From positions 1,860,001 through 1,924,000 of the forward strand of contig NC_063071.1 in NCBI RefSeq assembly GCF_022605165.1: DNA of 64,000 nucleotides, given 5' to 3'. The number at the start of each line of letters is the position of its first letter. Position 1 is the stretch's first letter. Both the position numbers and the translations under genes were made by a program. The notes under the pieces are model-generated. The model was not told the origin of the DNA, searched no databases, and worked only from the letters and a program-made list of their open reading frames with translations. This DNA is from Purpureocillium takamizusanense. Taxonomy: Eukaryota; Ascomycota; Sordariomycetes; Hypocreales; Ophiocordycipitaceae. Below, piece after piece: positions 57,577-64,000 of this stretch.

Positions 57577-60346
57577 GGTCGGAAACCTGCTGTCGTTGTT
57601 ACCACTGGTAACTGGGCAGTTGGAGTGTGGTTGTGAAAGCGGATGCGTAGAGTTTCGAAGTTGTGGAGCGATGTTGAAGAAGCAATGTTGTGGAAAGGTG
57701 CAAACCGCTCTGACTGAATGGCGCCGTTCAACGTTTGGGCTGGAGAAGTTGAGAGTTGCCCGGTAAGTCGAAGTTGCCCGAGGGCGACCTGTTCAAGATA
57801 GGCTCGAGTGGTCTTGGGCCGCCTTGCTCCTCTCTGAGAGGTGGTGAGGAAAAGTCAAGGTTGTGGAGGGAAAGAGAGAAAGGGAAAGGTTGGAAGGCGT
57901 GCTGTTAAGTGAAGGCGTGCAATGCGTTGCTGCAGAGACCCAGCGCCCAGGTCTGTCTCGGGGCAGCGAACAAGGTCAAGTCCTGGGGGCCCGAAGTAGA
58001 GTAGGAGAGAAGGGAGCAGAGCAAAGCATGACTGACAGGGATGGTGTAAAGAGGAAACATGAGAATGATGAACGTCCGTCCGTCGCCTTGATTTTCAGAG
58101 GAGAGACCATGAAGAGTTGGTATGCAGAGGGGTTGATCCTATAAGTTCAGAAGTGAAGAGGAAGACGAAGAGCGGACAGTTTGCGTGTTGGGGTTTAGGC
58201 AATTGGATGTTGGCGGCTCCCCGGGTCATTATTGCGAGCAGGTTGCTGCTGCTACATTTGATCTGGTGCAGTTGCGGTTGCTCGCGCGCCGGCTAGGCCT
58301 GCGTACCTCATTCATACACGGACACTAGGCGGCGCGGGAGTTGCTAGAAAGAAGCGGGCGGTAGAGACGGCTCTACTCATAGCACTACTCTTGATTTGAT
58401 GAAATCTCTCCATCCTTTTTCGCGTTTTTATTTCTAAAAAAATCTAGGCTGAACTTGTGAGGTCCTGCGTGCAACGAGGAGCAGAGAGGCGGGAACGAAC
58501 GCTCCTACGTGGCTCCTGACAGAACCATGTATGTAACCTGTTTTATATTCGGAAGATTAGAGTCGTCAACTATACAAGACCTTTTAGTGCCACAAAGCCC
58601 AGTCACAAGGTGCGCCAATCAAAGCGATGAGGGCGACGTCGTAGGTGCCGAATGTGAGGCTCTGGTGATGGGTGTTAGTTGGCCTGTGTAGGGCCGCTGC
58701 ATGGTGGTGTTGTTGCTCAGGCCGGACCCGCGCCTCTCTGCGTCCGTCACACACCAACAAACAAAGTCGGACAAAAGTCGGCGACTCGGGGGTCACGAGG
58801 ACAGCGCGTCACATGCTCTTTCGTCTCTTTGTCAACTCAAAGTCGTGGCACATGCAATGGTTGACGCCTCGACCCTTGGGTCAGCCCGTAGGTTCCCGAC
58901 TTGCAGCATGCAGACATCAGACTGGGGAGGGGGAGCGAGCCTGGAATGAAAGGAAGCATGGGGCTCGGCAGCTGTCTGGTTCGTGGCCTTGGAAGCGCGC
59001 GCGCGGGGGGGGGGGCCGGGAATAGCGACCAGGAGAGGGTGTCTGGCAACAGCTACGAAGTGGAAACGGGCAGGGTTGCCGATGGCCGTGGAGTGAGTGA
59101 GACGAGCGGCCAGCTGCACGTCATGCGGGTGAGTTGAGGCCTTCTTCCCCGGACCAGCCCGCGGATAGAGCGCGCCTCGTGGTGGCCACGACGACGCCGG
59201 CACGCAAACGCGGAGCCGGGGGGGAAGGGGGGCCTATGTTTGTTGGGGTCGCAGCTGCGCCGCCATGACCGCTTGTTCCACGCCGCTGCTGCCGGCTGTC
59301 CGGATCCTTTGTCGGGCGCGCGTCTGTTTGAGAGCATTTTACACGGCCGACGAGGGCGCGTTTCGGAGTCCCGTCTCTGGGTTTGCTGGCTCTTGCTTGC
59401 TTCCGCCATCGTTATACGTAGAGGAACGCAGGCTTATCGATGCCTCCATGTCTTGGTGACCGCCGCCGTGGACGATTGCAGCGGTGTCCTTGTGCGACGA
59501 AGCGAGATATAGCTAGCGACCCAAGCACGTTGGCTGGGATGTGACTCAAGACGTGGCGGCGGCGCCCATGCCTGGTCTGGTCATCAAGTTCCTGCATGCT
59601 CACCGACGGCTTACCGTGCGTTTCGCAGGGAGCTCTGGTACTATCAGAAACAAGGGCACGGATGGCGAGTGATAGCACGCCCACGGCTGCTGACCGGAAG
59701 CGGCTCTGTCTGTAGGTTGGAACACGAAGGATGGAGAGATAAGAGCGAGACACGACACGACACGACACGGGGAAGCCGTAGATAAGCCGGAGCATGGCGG
59801 TGCTAGAGGACCAAAAATAAACCAGATGCAGCTGTCGAGACGGCAATGCTTACAGGTGCCGACGCGAGCGCGACATGGTGGTGGCCGTTCTCAGAAAGGC
59901 ATGAGATGGCTGGAGAGGTGGTGAGATGGGAAGGGGAATGAGGATGGTGGTGGTGGTGGTGATGGTAGCGCGGACCGCGCTGGACGACGATAGCAGTTAG
60001 TACTTGTGTGCGAGGGGAGTAGCACTGCGGGCGCAAAGTACTTTTCCCAATCGACTTGGACGGGTGGTCCGCGCAGCGCCAGGACCCGTGCCATGTGACC
60101 CCCCGGCTGCCCAATGGCGCGGCCAGCAAAACAAAACCGCAAGACTGCGAGATGCCGAGCCGGACGACACGGAGCCTGTCGCACAAGACAACAAGGTACA
60201 GTAATCTGTCCGGTACTGTACCGAGGGGATGGCGCGACAGCCGTGGCAGCGCAGCAGAGGCAGGCAGGCAAAAAGGCGGCGAGAGGGAGGAGGCGGAAGA
60301 AAGAAAAAAAAAAAAAGCTTTGTTGGCGTGTGCTGTAGAGATACTC

Positions 60347-60400
60347 TTACCCTATAAGTTGGTCCTTGTTACCCCATAGGAAGCCATCTTTTACCCTATA
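60347..60400. repeat. Three TTACCCTATA copies phased at 22 nt
   Basis: TTACCCTATA at 60347-60356, TTACCCCATA at 60369-60378 and TTACCCTATA at 60391-60400: start-to-start spacing is 22 nt both times. The 12 nt between copies are not conserved. Confidence 0.8.
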
Positions 60401-60990
60401 GCAACGTAATCTGGCACAACAAGCTTCCCAACGCGGCAATCAGGGCAGGGGCGGACCTGCCGCGCCTACAGGGGGATGTACCGGTACCGCCGCCATGTAC
60501 TCCATACTCCCCCCGTTCGGCGTGCCCTGAGCGTCGCGGTGGTCACGACGACTTGTTGCCGCCAGCGAATGGCCGCGCGCAGCCGGTACCAACGACTTTC
60601 TGCTGCCCAGTCTCCAGCGCTCCGTGGTTGTGGAGGGGGGGCGTGCCTGCCTGCTCTGCCCTGCGCCTCGCCTTGCCTCGCATCGCATCAGTATCGCGGC
60701 GCATCGCCGCTCCGCGCAGGCGGATCTGACCTCCAGTCTGGGCAGCCGCCGTGATTGGCCCCGGGGGTACTTCGTCGTCGTAGTAGTAGTCGTTTGCTCC
60801 AGCGTCGGCTGGATGCCAGTTTGCTTTCGCACCCCCAATCATCCTCGTGTCGTCGACTGTCCGTCTCTCTGCATGCCGTGCTATGCTATGGCCCCCTCCG
60901 TCTGCGGCTGCGCAGCCCTACCAATCGACACCAGGCTCTCCAATCTCCTCCACCCCTCCACACGGCAACGGCTTCTGGACGCTCGTTCGT

Positions 60991-61016
60991 GGCGGTGGTG
61001 GTGGTGGTGGTGGTGG
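60991..61016. repeat. (GGT)n trinucleotide run
   Basis: About eight GGT units in non-coding sequence; a similar shorter run is at 59944-59966. Confidence 0.85.
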
Positions 61017-62322
61017 GCGAGGCTGCCCGGGATCCACGGCGCCGTGGGCCGTGAATTTATCGTCATTGTCTCCATCCTTATCATCATGGCCAGACGCCTC
61101 CCTCCATCCGGCATGTACGATGTACTGTACTTGTCCCGTATCCTCTCTCCCCACACCACACTGACCGACCCCAGACCAACCCAACCCCCGGATCCCAGGC
61201 CGGTGTCACAGCTGTCCGGCGATTTCGGAGCCGTTCAGTCGTGGCCCCTCGAGCGCCGCCGTGACCGCCGCCGCTCGTCTCGAATCACACGCCACGATAC
61301 GACGGGTCACGACAAGAGCGCGAGCGAGCACGTAACCTACTTTCAGCGCTGTACCCTGCTCCATGTTCGTAGCGACCGTAGACGCGCCGTTTCCACAGAG
61401 AACCATGGCCAATTCCGGGGCATACGGGACATCATCATACTTGCCCAACGCGGCCTAGCTGCTGCCGTGGCATCGGCGCTGGGAAGGGGGGGCGTGGCCA
61501 AAGTCTCGACACTGACTTGGAGCTTTGTTTGGCGTGCCAAAATAAGCAACCCCCAGGAACGGTCCAGAAGGGATGGCATGGCCGTCGCCTCACATACAGA
61601 GGACGGAATGGGCGACGAAGGATTTTTCCCTTCCCTCGCCCCCAACGGCGTTTGGCCCACGATGCCTTGCCTGCCTCGCCACGCCATGCCATGATCAGTG
61701 CGGGCATCTGGCGACGGAGGCGAGTCGACACCCGTCTACGAGGAGCACGAGAAAGACGTGCAAAATGTCATCAACAGCGCTATGGCGTTTTCCCATGACC
61801 CGAGCTAGGATGGCAGGCGGCGAGTACCTCTACATGGCACCTCGACTGACTTCGACGGGTGCGGGTCCACCGCCGACCCGGCGGGCACTGGCGGCGCCGC
61901 AGTTCTCGATCCATTCTCCCCCATCTCCACACACCGTGAGCACCTTTGAGTCCCGACTTGATTTCCAAACGCCCCCCCTTCCCACGCCGCCAGGCCTGGA
62001 CGTCGGCTTGCGGCGGACGGGTATCCATGTACCCTCCCATCTCTCATCGCCGCTCTCCATCGTGTCGAGGTACCGGCGCCATGGCCCGCCCCGAAGAAGG
62101 GGGCTCCAACATATATCAGTCCCTATCCGCCCGCTCCCGTTGCCCTCCCGTTTCCCTCCCGTCTTGAAGCCCTGTCATTAGACGTCTCTTGCATCTGTCA
62201 GCGTGTGATTCAACAACACGGGTGACTTGTCTCGTCCACTCTGTCGTTGTCTTTAACAAGACCAACACCACTCCCGCCCTGCCTCCCATCACCCTCCCTC
62301 GTCCACTTGACTCAACGACAAC

Positions 62323-63398
62323 ATGGGCTCCCTCGGCTCCGACGCAAAGCTCCCATGGAGCAAGACGCCCTGCGTCCAGAGCCCCCAGCTCTCCCGGATC
62401 GCGGGCTGGTAAGTGCAAGCACGGGGTCCGAGCCAGGGCCGTCACGCTGACGGCTCCCCGACAGCAACATCTACCTGAAGCTGGACAACCTCCAGCCCAG
62501 CGGCTCCTTCAAGTCGCGAGGAATCGGTAACCTCATGACCCGGGCCGCTGCCTCTGCAACTGGAGATGTTCATTTTTACTGCTCCTCGGGTGGCAATGCT
62601 GGCCTCGCCTGCGCCACCTCGGCCGTCGCCCTCAACAAGCCCGCCACTATTGTCATCCCCATGACCACGTCCGATCTCATGAAGAACAAGCTACTGGATC
62701 TGGGAGTCGAAGTCCACCAGACGGGAAAGAACCTGGCTGCCGCCGACGAGTACCTGCGGACCGAGCTGCTCACAAAGGACCCCCATGGCGTCTATGTCCC
62801 GCCCTTTGACCACCCCCACGTCTGGGACGGAGCGTCAACCATCGTGCCGGAGCTGCGGGATCAGATGGATGTGCCGATGGACGCCATTGTGTGCAGCGTC
62901 GGCGGGGGTGGCCTCTTCAACGGCTTGATGCAGGGCATCGAGAGCTACCCCTGGTCCGGCTGCAAGCCCGACGTCGTCTGCGTCGAGACGGCCGGCGCTG
63001 ACAGCCTCAACGCCTCCCTCCTCGCTCAGTCCCACATCACCCTCCCGGAGATTACGTCCATCGCCACATCTCTGGGCTGCTCCCGCGTCTCTGCCGAGAC
63101 GTGGAAGTGGGCGCAGTACCCCAACACGCACAGCCTGGTCGTCTCGGACGCCGACGCCGCCATCAGCTGCGTCCGTTTCGCCGACGACGCCCGCCACCTC
63201 GTCGAGGTCTCGTGCGGCGCCGCGCTGGCCACGGTGTACCGCGGCGACCTGCGGGAGCGGCTGGGCCGGGGCCTGAGTGACGACGAGTGGTCGCAGAAGA
63301 ACATTGTTCTCATTGTCTGCGGCGGGTCTGGCGTCACCCTGGGCATTCTCGACCAGTACGTCAAGGAGTACGCACACCAGACGGTTATCAAGGTATAA
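62323..63398 (+). CDS. CHA1: L-serine/L-threonine dehydratase (PLP-dependent, Cha1 type)
   Basis: Two exons (62323-62408, 62465-63398) give about 339 residues. The enzyme removes ammonia from L-serine or L-threonine to give pyruvate or 2-oxobutyrate. Seen: LKLDNLQPSGSFKSRG, with the PLP-binding Lys45; the substrate loop SSGGNAGLA; the phosphate-holding glycine loop VGGGGLFNG; and VCGGSGVTLGI near the end, where the serine-dehydratase type has a Cys by the cofactor ring nitrogen. There is no C-terminal ACT domain, so it is the catabolic, cytosolic type rather than the isoleucine-feedback-controlled biosynthetic threonine deaminase Ilv1. In yeast CHA1 is induced by serine and threonine; whether that holds here cannot be read from the sequence. 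The start is the first ATG after a CT-rich leader. Confidence 0.96.
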
Positions 63399-64000
63399 GC
63401 GGCGGAGCCTGGAGGCACGCCGATTTTTGATTTTAACTACGAGCGATTTGTTTCATGCATGGCCCTTGACAAATTTCCGGGAAATCTTGGATAAGAGATT
63501 AATAAGAAAGATTCACGACATGGAGCCCTCGGACGTGTTATCTGATGCCCAAGACCATCGAGGCTAGATGCTTGCACATGATGCTCGCCGCGGCATTGGC
63601 CGAAACGTTTTAAGACGATGCTGCAGCAGCTGAGCCCTGCAGCCCTGGGCGCGGCCTGCAACTTGATGCAGCACTTTCACAGCTACATCGAGTTGGCCTC
63701 GTGACACGAGTGCGTCTATCTATGGGGAAGATCGGATCTGAAGGTCGCCACCATGTCGGGCAGGAACGGAACACGATCCGGACAGGGAGGCATGCGACGA
63801 ATCATGATGGGAGCGATATTCGACTTGCAGCGGCATCTTTTATTCTTACGGCGCACATGGGTTTGATGGCGGACAAAAGCGCCACCAGTGGCACGACAAC
63901 GTGCCCGGTTGATTTTGGGAGAGCGTTCGGGCGGCCGCAGCGGACACGAGGCTGCAGGCTTATACACGAGCCGGCAAAAGACGACTGCTACGAAGCAGGC
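63399..64000. other. Downstream intergenic region
   Basis: 602 bp to the window edge. No gene is seen. AT-rich sequence at about 63480-63510 is a possible 3'-end region of the dehydratase gene. Confidence 0.5.

Larger units (their letters stand above)
57577..62322. other. Gene-free 4.7-kb region before the dehydratase gene
   Basis: No gene is supported. Large open frames such as 60624-61694 are interrupted low-complexity sequence without a domain. The region holds GGT runs (59944-59966 and 60991-61016), a short poly-G run near 58988, an A-run at about 60304-60316, and a 22-nt phased TTACCCTATA triplet at 60347-60400. From about 62200 the sequence becomes CT-rich, the likely dehydratase leader. 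Confidence 0.5.

Noticed and set aside
56143..57636. 497-codon plus-strand open frame opposite the F-box-like gene
   Set aside because: No recognisable motif, whereas the minus strand has an F-box-like core and a natural start and stop.
60624..61694. 356-codon plus-strand open frame
   Set aside because: Mixed low-complexity runs (Val, Trp from GGT repeats), no domain, no neighbouring exon support.

Overview
The window is nuclear DNA from a filamentous ascomycete fungus, most likely a GC-rich sordariomycete close to Hypocreales. The grounds are short 50-130 nt introns with GTRNGT donors and CTAAC/CTGAC branch sites, strongly GC-ending codons, genes on both strands with no operons, and protein content typical of Pezizomycotina. 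The order-level guess is inference. I see no rRNA, tRNA, CRISPR array, transposase or integrase gene.

Layout, left to right: rhomboid intramembrane protease (+, 1607-3275); DNA polymerase delta catalytic subunit (+, 4117-7550); a 3.5-kb gene-free stretch with a 99-bp GA microsatellite; NADP-glutamate dehydrogenase (+, 11018-12621); secreted subtilisin-type protease (+, 15111-16546); CoA-transferase family III / alpha-methylacyl-CoA racemase-like enzyme (+, 17121-18446); Vps1-type dynamin (-, 18906-21274); Gid7/WDR26-type WD40 protein (+, about 24150-26738); a 6.5-kb gene-poor stretch; PH-domain-like protein (+, 33285-35312); Cse1 exportin (-, 36461-39737); tuberin/TSC2 (+, 42148-46935); Mis6/CENP-I (+, 47812-50870); Caf16-type ABC ATPase (-, 51640-52521); DNA polymerase delta small subunit (+, 53240-54958); low-complexity F-box-like protein (-, 55402-57576); a 4.7-kb gene-free stretch; serine/threonine dehydratase (+, 62323-63398). 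Intron-exon models were built by hand from splice motifs and family protein continuity; all total lengths are divisible by three.

Most genes are conserved housekeeping functions: replication (both the catalytic and the B subunit of Pol delta), kinetochore (Mis6), nuclear transport (Cse1), membrane fission (Vps1), TORC1 control (TSC2), and ubiquitin-dependent turnover (Gid7). Nitrogen and amino-acid metabolism is represented by glutamate dehydrogenase and serine/threonine dehydratase. The secreted protease is the main accessory-type gene. I see no biosynthetic cluster.

The least explained material is intergenic: a recurrent TACGAAGTAC decamer, including a 20-bp perfect palindrome; TAC/GTA-rich tracts; a 22-nt phased TTACCCTATA triplet; and several in-frame, stop-free introns that could be retained. 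I did not find convincing evidence of a wholly new biological system.
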